Source of the DNA: Microbaculum marinum
Lineage (GTDB): Bacteria > Pseudomonadota > Alphaproteobacteria > Rhizobiales > Tepidamorphaceae
Assembly: GCF_042646165.1 (NCBI RefSeq)
Contig: NZ_JBHRTC010000008.1
Length of the DNA stretch: 64,000 nt
Reading direction: 5' to 3' (one strand)
Within the stretch, counting starts at the first letter, position 1; each line of letters starts with the position of its first letter. The position numbers were made by a program, and so were the translations under genes. This document shows positions 24,858 to 31,866 of this stretch, piece after piece. The notes under the pieces are model-generated. The model was not told the DNA's origin and searched no databases. It worked only from the letters and a program-made list of their open reading frames with translations.

Positions 24858-25609
24858 AGGTGCGCTCCCCCCAGGTAGGCTTCCTGCACCTTCGGATTTC
24901 CCTTGATCTCTGCGGGAAGACCTTCGGCGATCACCGTGCCCTGCGCAAGCACGGATATCTTGTGGGCCAGCGAGAACACGACGTGCATGTCGTGCTCGAT
25001 GACGATCTTGGTGATCTTCCGCTCGCCGATGCGCTTGAGCAGGTCGATCGTGTTGTTGGTGTCGGCGCGCGACATCCCCGCCGTCGGCTCGTCGAGCAGC
25101 AGCAGCTTGGGATCCTGCACCAGGCACATCGCCAGCTCCAGACGCCGCTTGTCGCCGCGCGACAGGCTGCCGGCCAGCATGTCCTTCTTCTCGATCAGGT
25201 CGACGTCCTCGAGGATGTGCTCGGACTTCTCGCGGATCTCCTTCTCGCCGGTCACGATGTTCCAGGCGTTGAGCCGGAACGCCCCGTCGCGATGGGCGAA
25301 GGCGGGGATCATGATGTTCTCGATCAGGCTCAGCTCCTCGAAGATCTCCGGCGTCTGGAAGACCCGCGAGACCCCCGCCTGGTTGATCTCGTGCGGCTTG
25401 ATGCCGAGCAGCGAGCGGCCGTTGAAGGTGACCGCGCCGGTATCCGGCACCAGCCGCCCGACGAAGCAGTTGAGAAGGGTCGACTTGCCCGCCCCGTTCG
25501 GCCCGATGATGGCATGCACGGCGCCCTCCTCGACCTCGAGGTTGACGTTGTCGAGGGCCTGGAGCCCGCCGAAGCGCTTGTTGACGTCGGTTACCTGAAG
25601 GATGCTCAT
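24854..25609 (-). CDS. livG: Branched-chain amino acid-type ABC importer, ATP-binding protein LivG
   Basis: A 251-residue ATPase. Walker A is IIGPNGAGKSTLLNCFVG, the signature is GSLSRGDKRRLELAMCLV and Walker B is KLLLLDEPTAGMSRADT. The signature reads LSRGD instead of LSxGE/Q, which is found in a subset of LivG proteins. It lies 22 bases after livM and overlaps the livF start by four bases. Confidence 0.92.
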   Translation of the reverse strand: MSILQVTDVNKRFGGLQALDNVNLEVEEGAVHAIIGPNGAGKSTLLNCFVGRLVPDTGAVTFNGRSLLGIKPHEINQAGVSRVFQTPEIFEELSLIENIMIPAFAHRDGAFRLNAWNIVTGEKEIREKSEHILEDVDLIEKKDMLAGSLSRGDKRRLELAMCLVQDPKLLLLDEPTAGMSRADTNNTIDLLKRIGERKITKIVIEHDMHVVFSLAHKISVLAQGTVIAEGLPAEIKGNPKVQEAYLGGAHL

Positions 25610-25631
25610 CGCGATCTGTCCCCGCCCCGGC

Positions 25632-26804
25632 TCATTCGGCGGGCGCGGGCACGGCGCCCGCGTCGCCCTTCCGCGCGCCCCGTTGCTCGGCGCCGCTGCC
25701 CGGCCCGCGCCGGAACAGCGTCCCGATCCGCCTGATCCCCTCCATGATGCCGCCGGGCAGGAAGATGACGATCAGCATGAACAGCACGCCGAGGGTGAGC
25801 TGCCAGCCCTCCCCGACGAACAGGCCGGAGATCGAGGCCGCGACATCCTGCAGACCCTCCGGCAGGAAGGAGAAGAAGTTGTGCAGGGTGGCGTCGTTGA
25901 AGGCGGAGAAGATGTTCTCGAAGTACTTGATGATCGCCGCCCCGAGCACCGGCCCGATCAGCGTCCCGGCGCCACCCAGGATGGTCATCAGCACGACCTC
26001 GCCTGAGGCGGTCCACTGCATGCGCTCTGCGCCGGCCAGCGGGTCCGTCACCGCCAGCAGGCCGCCGGCGAGACCGGCATACATGCCGGAGATGATGAAG
26101 GCGGCCAGCGTGTAGGGCCGCGAGCTGAGGCCGGTGTAATTCATCCGGTTCTGGTTGGACTTGACCGCCTTGAGCATCATGCCGAACGGCGAATGGGTGA
26201 TCCGGATCGCCACGTAGAAGGCGATGATCAGCATGACCGCGCAGAAGTAGAAGCCGGCATATCCGTGGAGCTCGAAGCCGAACACGCGTGCCAGCAGTAC
26301 GCCGTCGCCCTGGTTGACGCCGAACAGGTGGTCGAGGAGGCGCGGGTCGCTGCGCAGCACCCTGAGGCCGGTCTCGCCGTTGGTGATCGGCGTGAGCACC
26401 GAATAGGCCAGGTTGTAGGCCATCTGCGCGAAGGCCAGCGTCAGGATGGAGAAGTAGATGCCGGTGCGCCTGAGGCTGATGTAGCCGATCGCCAGCGCGA
26501 AGACGCCGGAAAAGACGATGCTCATCAGGATCGCGGGGATGGCGTTCATGCCGAGCAGCTTGAAGGTCCACACCGCGGTGTAGGAGCCGACTCCGAGAAA
26601 CGCGGCGTGGCCGAAGGAGAGGTAGCCGGTGAGGCCGAACAGGATGTTGAAGCCGACCGCGAAGATGCCGAAGATCGCGAACTTCTGCATCAGGTCCGGA
26701 TAGGCGGCGCCGATCGGCGCCAGCCAGACCGGCATGGTCAGAACCGCCGCCGAGAAGACGGCGATCAGCGCGTAGTCGCGGCCGGGAGAGATACGTTCGA
26801 TCAT
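25632..26804 (-). CDS. livM: Branched-chain amino acid-type ABC importer, permease LivM
   Basis: A 390-residue permease with about ten helices. It shows FAVGFNILFGLTGYLSFGHAAFLGVGSY, the LivM hallmark, the GYISLRRTGIYFSILTLAFAQM stretch and IGPVLGAAIIKYFEN. The C-terminal 30 residues are hydrophilic (GSGAEQRGARKGDAG). The ATG at 26804 is 11 bases after the livH stop with AGGG upstream. The much longer open frame upstream of this ATG is a shadow of livH and livK. Confidence 0.92.
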   Translation of the reverse strand: MIERISPGRDYALIAVFSAAVLTMPVWLAPIGAAYPDLMQKFAIFGIFAVGFNILFGLTGYLSFGHAAFLGVGSYTAVWTFKLLGMNAIPAILMSIVFSGVFALAIGYISLRRTGIYFSILTLAFAQMAYNLAYSVLTPITNGETGLRVLRSDPRLLDHLFGVNQGDGVLLARVFGFELHGYAGFYFCAVMLIIAFYVAIRITHSPFGMMLKAVKSNQNRMNYTGLSSRPYTLAAFIISGMYAGLAGGLLAVTDPLAGAERMQWTASGEVVLMTILGGAGTLIGPVLGAAIIKYFENIFSAFNDATLHNFFSFLPEGLQDVAASISGLFVGEGWQLTLGVLFMLIVIFLPGGIMEGIRRIGTLFRRGPGSGAEQRGARKGDAGAVPAPAE

Positions 26805-26815
26805 GACGCGCTGCC

Positions 26816-27844
26816 CTAGGATTCCATGACGCCCTTGCGGCCCATCAGGCCGCGCGGACGCACCAGCAGCACGACGACTGCGACGAGATAGATGATGATC
26901 TGGTCGATGCCCGGGAAGATCGCGTTGACCTCGTTCATCGAGGCGAAGGACTGCAGGATGCCGAGCAGGAAGCCGGCCGCCACCGCGCCGCCGAGCGAGC
27001 CCATGCCGCCGACCACGACGACCACGAAGGACAGCACCAGGAAGTCCATGCCCATGTGATAGTCGGGCGGCAGGATCGGCGTGTACATGACGCCGGCCAG
27101 CCCAGCGACGATCGCCGCCAGAGCGAACATGACGGTGAAGCGGCGGTCGATGTCGATGCCGAGCAGCCCGACCGTTTCGCGGTCGGCCATGCCGGCGCGC
27201 ACCACCATGCCGAAGGTCGTCCACTGCAGGAAGGCGAAGACGCCGCCGATGATGGACAGCGAGAAGATCAGGTAGACGAGCCGCCAGACGGGATAGACCA
27301 CGACGCCGGCGCCGAGGCCGAGCATGGTGCCGAAATCGATCATGCCGCGCATGTCCTGCGGCGCCGGCTGCGGGATGGGATTGGCCCCGAAGAAGTGCTT
27401 GATGATCTCCTGCAGGACGATCGCCAGGCCGAAGGTGACGAGGATCTGCTCGGCGTGCGGGCGCTTGTAGAAGAAGCGCACCAGGCCGCGCTCCATGACC
27501 AGGCCGAAGACCAGCATCACCGGGATCGCCAGCAGGATCGACAGCGGCACGGAGAAGTCGATCAGCGTTGCCCCGAACTCGCCGAACCAGCTCTCGATAT
27601 AGGGCGTGCGCACTTCCAGCGGCGTGCCCCAGGCCGTGGTCTGGCTGGGATCGACGACGACCTTCTCCAGCGAGAACAGCTTGTTCAGGGTGACGGCGCA
27701 GAAGGCGCCGAGCATGAACAGCGCGCCATGGGCGAAGTTGACCACGCCGAGCGTGCCGAAGATCAGGGTCAGGCCGAGGGCGATAAGCGCATAGGCGCCG
27801 CCCTTGTCGAGCCCGTTCAGGAATTGCAGGAGGATCGCGTCCAT
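26816..27844 (-). CDS. livH: Branched-chain amino acid-type ABC importer, permease LivH
   Basis: A 342-residue permease with about eight helices. The N-terminus LLQFLNGLDKGGAYALIALGLTLIFG and VVNFAHGALFMLGAF are the LivH signature, and GMVVRAGMADRETVGLLGID follows the cytoplasmic loop that contacts the ATPase. An extra periplasmic segment of about 50 residues (VTLNKLFSLEKVVVDPSQ onward) is larger than in E. coli LivH. It is separated from livK by 92 bases that hold a strong stem-loop. Confidence 0.92.
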   Translation of the reverse strand: MDAILLQFLNGLDKGGAYALIALGLTLIFGTLGVVNFAHGALFMLGAFCAVTLNKLFSLEKVVVDPSQTTAWGTPLEVRTPYIESWFGEFGATLIDFSVPLSILLAIPVMLVFGLVMERGLVRFFYKRPHAEQILVTFGLAIVLQEIIKHFFGANPIPQPAPQDMRGMIDFGTMLGLGAGVVVYPVWRLVYLIFSLSIIGGVFAFLQWTTFGMVVRAGMADRETVGLLGIDIDRRFTVMFALAAIVAGLAGVMYTPILPPDYHMGMDFLVLSFVVVVVGGMGSLGGAVAAGFLLGILQSFASMNEVNAIFPGIDQIIIYLVAVVVLLVRPRGLMGRKGVMES

Positions 27845-27881
27845 CGAGACGGCCTTTATCGAGTCGGTCGCCGGCGGTCAG

Positions 27882-27927
27882 GCGACAGCCGGCCCCCCGC
27901 GGGAGGCCGGCCGCCGGTTGCTGTCGC
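27882..27927 (-). promoter_or_regulatory. Intercistronic stem-loop between livK and livH
   Basis: Outer arms GCGACAGC (27882-27889) and GCTGTCGC (27920-27927) are perfect complements. Inside are GGCCCCCC (27891-27898) and GGGAGGCC (27901-27908), 7 of 8 paired. Such hairpins after a binding-protein gene usually act as partial terminators or mRNA stabilisers that keep the binding protein more abundant than the membrane parts. Confidence 0.6.
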
Positions 27928-27936
27928 GACGCCGGT

Positions 27937-29325
27937 TCAGGCGCCGTTGTTGCACTGGCCGAGGTCGCCGCCGGCGAACATCGGATTGTCCGGCTCGTAC
28001 CAGACCTCCTTGGCGGGGACCTCCTCGACGACCTCGAGCAGGTCGAACTCGTTCTCCGGGGCGTCCTTGCCGCGCACCACGAGCACCGGCTTGAAGCACT
28101 GGTGGTCGGCTGCCCGGTAGAGCGTCTCGCCGTTGCCCATGCCGGTAAACTTGAAGCCCTTGTTGGATTCCGAATCGATGCCCTCCAGCGAGTCGTCGCC
28201 CTCGAAGGCGGCGACGATGCCGCACGGCTCGAAGGTGCCGGCCCGTTCGGCGGCGTCGGCATAGAGCAGCGCCTGGACGTAGCAGGTCTGGGCGGCCTGG
28301 CTGGGCGGCTGGCCGTATTTCTGGCCGAACGACTTGGTGAAGGCTTGGGTGCCCTCGTTCTGCAGCTTCCAGTCCCAGTTGGCCGAGCCGAGGATGCCCT
28401 TGACGTTCTCGCCGGCGCCCTGGGCCATCAGCTCCGAGTAGAGCGGCACGACCACCTCGAAGTTCTTGCCGTTGACCTGCTTGTCGCGCAGGCCGAACTG
28501 CACCGCCTGGGTCAGCGAGTTGACCATGTCGCGGCCGTAGTGGTTGAGGATCAGCACGTCGGCGCCGGAGTTCAAGACCGGCGTGATGTACTGCGAGAAG
28601 TCGCCGGCGCCGAGCGGGGTGCGCACGGTGGCGGCGGTGTTCCAGCCGAGGTTCTCGGTCGCCGCCTTGATCGATTCCTCCTGGGTCCAGCCCCAGGTGT
28701 AGTCGGCGGTCAGGTGGTAGGCGGTGCGGTCGGTTCCGTATTCCGACTTCAGCACCGGCGCCAGCGCGGCGGCCGACATGTAGGCGTCGAAGAAATGGCG
28801 GAAGCCGTTGGCCCGCTTGTCCTTGCCGGTGGTGTCGTTGGAGTGGGTCAGGCCGGCCATGAAGATGACACCGGCCTCCTGGCACAGCGACTGCACCGCA
28901 ACCGCGACGCCCGACGACGAGCCGCCGGTGATCATGATCGCGCCGTCCTTCTCGATCATCCGCTTGGCGGAGGCGCGGGCGGCGTCGGATTTGGTCTGCG
29001 TGTCGCCGGTCACGAAGGCGACCTTCTTGCCGAGCACGCCGTTGCCCTTGAGGGCGAGCGGCTTCATCGTGTTCAGCATGCCGCCGTCGCCCTCGCCGTT
29101 GAGGTGCTCGACGGCGAGCTGGTAGGCGCGCAGCTCGTCGGCACCCTCGTCGGCATACGGGCCGGTCTGCGGCACGTTGAAGCCGAAGGTGACGGTCGAG
29201 CCCTTCGGCTCGTTCAGATAGGCGCGGGCGGCGCTGGTGAAGATCGTCGGAAGCGCCAGCCCGGCGCCGACGGCGGCGGTGCTCTTCAGCAGCGTACGCC
29301 TGTTGATGTCCTTAAGACCGCTCAT
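27937..29325 (-). CDS. ABC importer periplasmic substrate-binding protein (LivK-like), Tat signal
   Basis: A 462-residue type I periplasmic binding protein (Peripla_BP_5/6 group). The signal has a twin-arginine motif, INRRTLLKSTAAVGAGLALP, with cleavage after SAARA, so it is probably exported folded. The binding domain shows FGFNVPQTGPYADEGADEL, the GGSSSGVAVAVQSLCQEAGV hinge area and LTADYTWGWTQEESIKAATEN. At about 430 mature residues it is longer than LivK/LivJ (about 345), as in amide/urea-type members, and it carries several cysteines near the C-terminus. It heads the livKHMGF operon and is divergent from an ScfR-like regulator, which suggests control by an acyl-CoA or short-chain-acid signal. 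Ligand unknown. Confidence 0.9.
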   Translation of the reverse strand: MSGLKDINRRTLLKSTAAVGAGLALPTIFTSAARAYLNEPKGSTVTFGFNVPQTGPYADEGADELRAYQLAVEHLNGEGDGGMLNTMKPLALKGNGVLGKKVAFVTGDTQTKSDAARASAKRMIEKDGAIMITGGSSSGVAVAVQSLCQEAGVIFMAGLTHSNDTTGKDKRANGFRHFFDAYMSAAALAPVLKSEYGTDRTAYHLTADYTWGWTQEESIKAATENLGWNTAATVRTPLGAGDFSQYITPVLNSGADVLILNHYGRDMVNSLTQAVQFGLRDKQVNGKNFEVVVPLYSELMAQGAGENVKGILGSANWDWKLQNEGTQAFTKSFGQKYGQPPSQAAQTCYVQALLYADAAERAGTFEPCGIVAAFEGDDSLEGIDSESNKGFKFTGMGNGETLYRAADHQCFKPVLVVRGKDAPENEFDLLEVVEEVPAKEVWYEPDNPMFAGGDLGQCNNGA

Positions 29326-29436
29326 TTGGGTCCTCCCTCGACGGTTTGTTGAAAGTCCGTTTGGTCAATGAGTGGTTGCACTCGCATAGGACGCTCGCCT
29401 ATTTCTGAAAAGAACACAATAAACCTTTGTATAAGA

Positions 29437-29449
29437 ACAAAAATTTTGT
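29437..29449. promoter_or_regulatory. Palindrome in the livK-scfR divergent promoter region
   Basis: ACAAAAATTTTGT is a perfect 13-base odd palindrome in the AT-rich centre of the divergent spacer (29326-29553). It is a candidate operator for the adjacent XRE regulator or part of the overlapping promoters. Confidence 0.4.
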
Positions 29450-29461
29450 AAAATCGGTCTG

Positions 29462-29477
29462 TTTCGCATATGCAAAA
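29462..29477. promoter_or_regulatory. TTTCGCATATGCAAAA palindrome, candidate ScfR/RamB-type operator
   Basis: Seven of eight pairs match around a perfect GCATATGC centre. RamB/ScfR-family regulators are reported to bind motifs containing TTTGCAAA-like halves, and TGCAAAA here is similar. It lies between the divergent livK and the regulator gene, about 77 bases before the regulator start. Assignment to this regulator is inference. Confidence 0.5.
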
Positions 29478-29553
29478 TTGAAAAACTTTTACATTGCGGC
29501 GCAGCAGGCGCGGCAATATCCGGGCCTCCGGGTCCGGGAACGGGGAGCGCGCG

Positions 29554-30972
29554 ATGGCCACCACGATCGTCGGCCTGAAGATCCGGGAGACGCGCCGGGC
29601 GCTCGGCATGTCGCAGTCGGAACTGGCGCGCCGGATGGGTATCTCGCCCGCCTATTTGAACCTGATCGAGTTCTCCAAGCGCCGGATCGGCGGCGGCCTG
29701 CTCAAGAAGGCGGCCGACTGCCTCGACCTGCAGCCGACCGACCTCGACGGCGCCGCCGAGCGGCGCCTGGCCGGCGAACTGCACGAGATCGCCGCCGACC
29801 CGCAGCTGCGCGACAGCGCCATAGACCCGGAAACGACGGAAGCCTTCATCGGCCGGTTTCCCGACTGGGCCAACGCGCTGACCAGGCTCTACCGCTCCAG
29901 CCGGGCCAGCAACGATCTCGCCACCGCGCTGTCCGACCGTCTGACGCACGATCCCTATCTCGGCGACATCGTCCACCAGATGCTGACCCACATCTCGGCG
30001 ATCCGCTCGACCTCGGAGATCCTTGACGATGTCAAGGACATCGACGCCGGCCAGCGCGACCGCTTCCACCGGACGCTGGCGCGCGAGAGCGGACGCCTGA
30101 CCGACGTCGCCCAGGCCCTGGCCGACTATTTCGACAAGGCCCACACCGCCCGGCGGTCGGCGACGCCGGTGGAGGAGATCGAGGCCTTCCTGCTGGCCCA
30201 TGACAACTATTTCGAGCCGCTCGAGACCGCGGTCGAGGACCTGCTGCGGGGAACGGCCCGAGACAGCTTCGATCCGGACGGGGCCGGCCGCGCAGTCCTG
30301 GCCGACGCGATAGAGCCGCTTGTCGACGGGTTGATCGAGAGGGGCGGCGGCTCGATCGGCGCCGTCGCGCGACGGCACGTCATCGCGCTGCTGACGACCT
30401 ACGCTGCGGATGCCGCCCGCCTGCCGGCCATGCCTTTCCTGGAGTCGGCGGTGCGTTGCCGATACGACCTGGAGGCGCTCTGCCAGTCCTGGAACGTCGG
30501 GTTCGACCGCGTCTGCCGGCGGCTGACGGCGGTCAGCGGTCAGCTCGACGAGGGGCCGCGACTGGCCTATCTGGCGGCGAACGCGGCGGGACACACGATC
30601 GACCGGCGGCCGTCCGTCGACCTGCGCTTTCCGCGCCACGGCGCGGCCTGTCCGCTGTGGGCGATCTACAGGGCCCAGTCGACGCCCGAGGCGGTGGTGC
30701 GCCAGCTGGCGCAGTTTCCCGACGGCCAGCGTGTGCTGTTCGTCGCCCGGGCCCGGCGCACCGGCACCCCCGGCTTCAACCGCCCGGTCGACTACGTCAC
30801 CGACATGCTCGCCGTTCCCGTCGAGGCGGCCGGAAAGGTCGTCTACGGCGACGGCCTCGAAACCGGAGGCCGCGGCAGCGCCGAACCGGTTGGACCCAAC
30901 TGCCGGATCTGCCCGCGCAGCGAGTGCGCCCACCGCGCGGAGGATCCGCTCGTCGGGCGCCTGCAGAGCTGA
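29554..30972 (+). CDS. ScfR/RamB-like XRE-family transcriptional regulator
   Basis: A 472-residue regulator. The N-terminal XRE helix-turn-helix (residues 5-60) contains IRETRRALGMSQSELARRM and ISPAYLNLIEFSKRRI. The large C-terminal region ends with the cysteine motif VGPNCRICPRSECAHRAEDPL (CxxC and a third Cys), characteristic of short-chain fatty acyl regulators of the ScfR/RamB group, which sense acyl-CoA thioesters. The middle lacks a clear metallopeptidase HExxH. The ATG at 29554 has GGGGAG upstream and replaces a longer frame start at 29494. It is divergent from the livKHMGF operon and likely regulates it and itself. Confidence 0.88.
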   Translation: MATTIVGLKIRETRRALGMSQSELARRMGISPAYLNLIEFSKRRIGGGLLKKAADCLDLQPTDLDGAAERRLAGELHEIAADPQLRDSAIDPETTEAFIGRFPDWANALTRLYRSSRASNDLATALSDRLTHDPYLGDIVHQMLTHISAIRSTSEILDDVKDIDAGQRDRFHRTLARESGRLTDVAQALADYFDKAHTARRSATPVEEIEAFLLAHDNYFEPLETAVEDLLRGTARDSFDPDGAGRAVLADAIEPLVDGLIERGGGSIGAVARRHVIALLTTYAADAARLPAMPFLESAVRCRYDLEALCQSWNVGFDRVCRRLTAVSGQLDEGPRLAYLAANAAGHTIDRRPSVDLRFPRHGAACPLWAIYRAQSTPEAVVRQLAQFPDGQRVLFVARARRTGTPGFNRPVDYVTDMLAVPVEAAGKVVYGDGLETGGRGSAEPVGPNCRICPRSECAHRAEDPLVGRLQS

Positions 30973-30980
30973 CGGTCACA

Positions 30981-31007
30981 GGATGTGCGGCCCAGGGATG
31001 TGCGGCC
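30981..31007. repeat. Short direct repeat GGATGTGCGGCC, two copies
   Basis: Copies at 30981-30992 and 30996-31007 (period 15) lie just after the stop of the ScfR-like gene, in a 262-base spacer before the receiver protein. No hairpin or T-run follows, so it is not an obvious terminator. Its role is unknown. Confidence 0.5.
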
Positions 31008-31234
31008 TGGTTCCGACGTCTGCATTCAGCTTGTGCACGTCCGGAAGCTGAACTCGGGACGGGCAGGACGCCAGCAAGGCGGCAATTTTGCGCTCGCATT
31101 TCACGGACCGCCCATCGTAGTCTTGACGGCAACACCGTCGGCAGGCGGGACACTCAGGCACCGCCCCGTGCCGGCGCGGCACACCGCTGCGGCGCGCCGG
31201 GCCGGGCAAACTCTTTGGGGGGAGATACGGGCCT

Positions 31235-31600
31235 GTGAGCAGGCACGTGCTGATCGTAGAGGACGAGGAGAACATCGTCGAATCCCTCACGTTTCTGTTG
31301 AAGCGGGAGCAGTTCGAGGTGACCTCCGTGCTCGACGGCGCGCGGGCGATCGAAACCCTGCAATCGGGGCGGCCGGACCTGATGATCCTCGACGTCATGC
31401 TGCCGGGCGCCGACGGCTTCGACGTGCTGCGGACGATCCGGTCGCGGCCCGAGCTGGAGAACCTGCCGGTGGTGATGCTGACGGCGCGGATGCAGCAGCA
31501 GGACCGTCGCCTGGCCGAGGAAATCGGCGTCAACGCCTTCATCACGAAACCGTTTTCCAACGCGGAGGTGGTTTCGGTCGTTAAGTCGCTGCTGTCGTGA
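31235..31600 (+). CDS. Single-domain response regulator (CheY-like receiver)
   Basis: A 121-residue stand-alone receiver with no output domain. It has the acidic pair Glu9-Asp10 (IVEDEENIVES), phospho-acceptor Asp53 in LMILDVMLPGADG, Thr83 in VVMLTARM and Lys105 in AFITKPFSNAEV. The start is GTG at 31235 behind a GGGGGGAG site. Its stop overlaps the next gene (GTGA), and the third gene is a symporter-histidine kinase, so this is very likely the partner receiver. Output must go through protein contacts or a further phosphorelay. Confidence 0.9.
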   Translation: MSRHVLIVEDEENIVESLTFLLKREQFEVTSVLDGARAIETLQSGRPDLMILDVMLPGADGFDVLRTIRSRPELENLPVVMLTARMQQQDRRLAEEIGVNAFITKPFSNAEVVSVVKSLLS

Positions 31601-31866
31601 CCGGTGTCCGCGATTCCGGTCTGCGGCGGCGCAAGTACCGGGACGCCGCCCTCGTCCTGCCCTTTGCGGGCGTGTTCCTGCTGATGCCGCCCTTCATCCG
31701 TATCTTCGTCTCGGAAGGCAACGTCGCCGGCATCCCAACGATCATTCTCTACCTGTTCGGCGTGTGGTTCGCGCTGATCCTGTGCGCCTGGCTGCTGGCC
31801 CGGCCGCTGCGCGACGTGATGCCCGGAGAGGCCGAGGGGTCCGAACCGGAGATCCAGGAGGGCTGA
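31597..31866 (+). CDS. Small two-helix membrane protein linked to the symporter-kinase
   Basis: An 89-residue protein with a basic N-terminus (GLRRRKYRD) and two hydrophobic helices (about residues 17-37 and 45-67), ending in an acidic tail. It resembles the small subunits (DUF485/DUF4212 style) that accompany solute:sodium symporters, although I cannot confirm family membership. The GTG start overlaps the receiver stop and the TGA overlaps the ATG of the symporter-kinase, so all three genes are translationally coupled. It may assemble with the symporter domain to sense or transport the same solute. Confidence 0.7.
   Translation: MTGVRDSGLRRRKYRDAALVLPFAGVFLLMPPFIRIFVSEGNVAGIPTIILYLFGVWFALILCAWLLARPLRDVMPGEAEGSEPEIQEG

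Noticed and set aside
25632..28262. An 876-residue frame that would fuse upstream sequence to LivM
   Set aside because: Only the last 390 residues are LivM; the rest is an antiphase reading of livH and livK, which are clear genes in another frame.
31597..31866. The 89-residue frame as a chance ORF
   Set aside because: Stop/start overlaps on both sides, two clear membrane helices and a basic N-terminus support a real gene.
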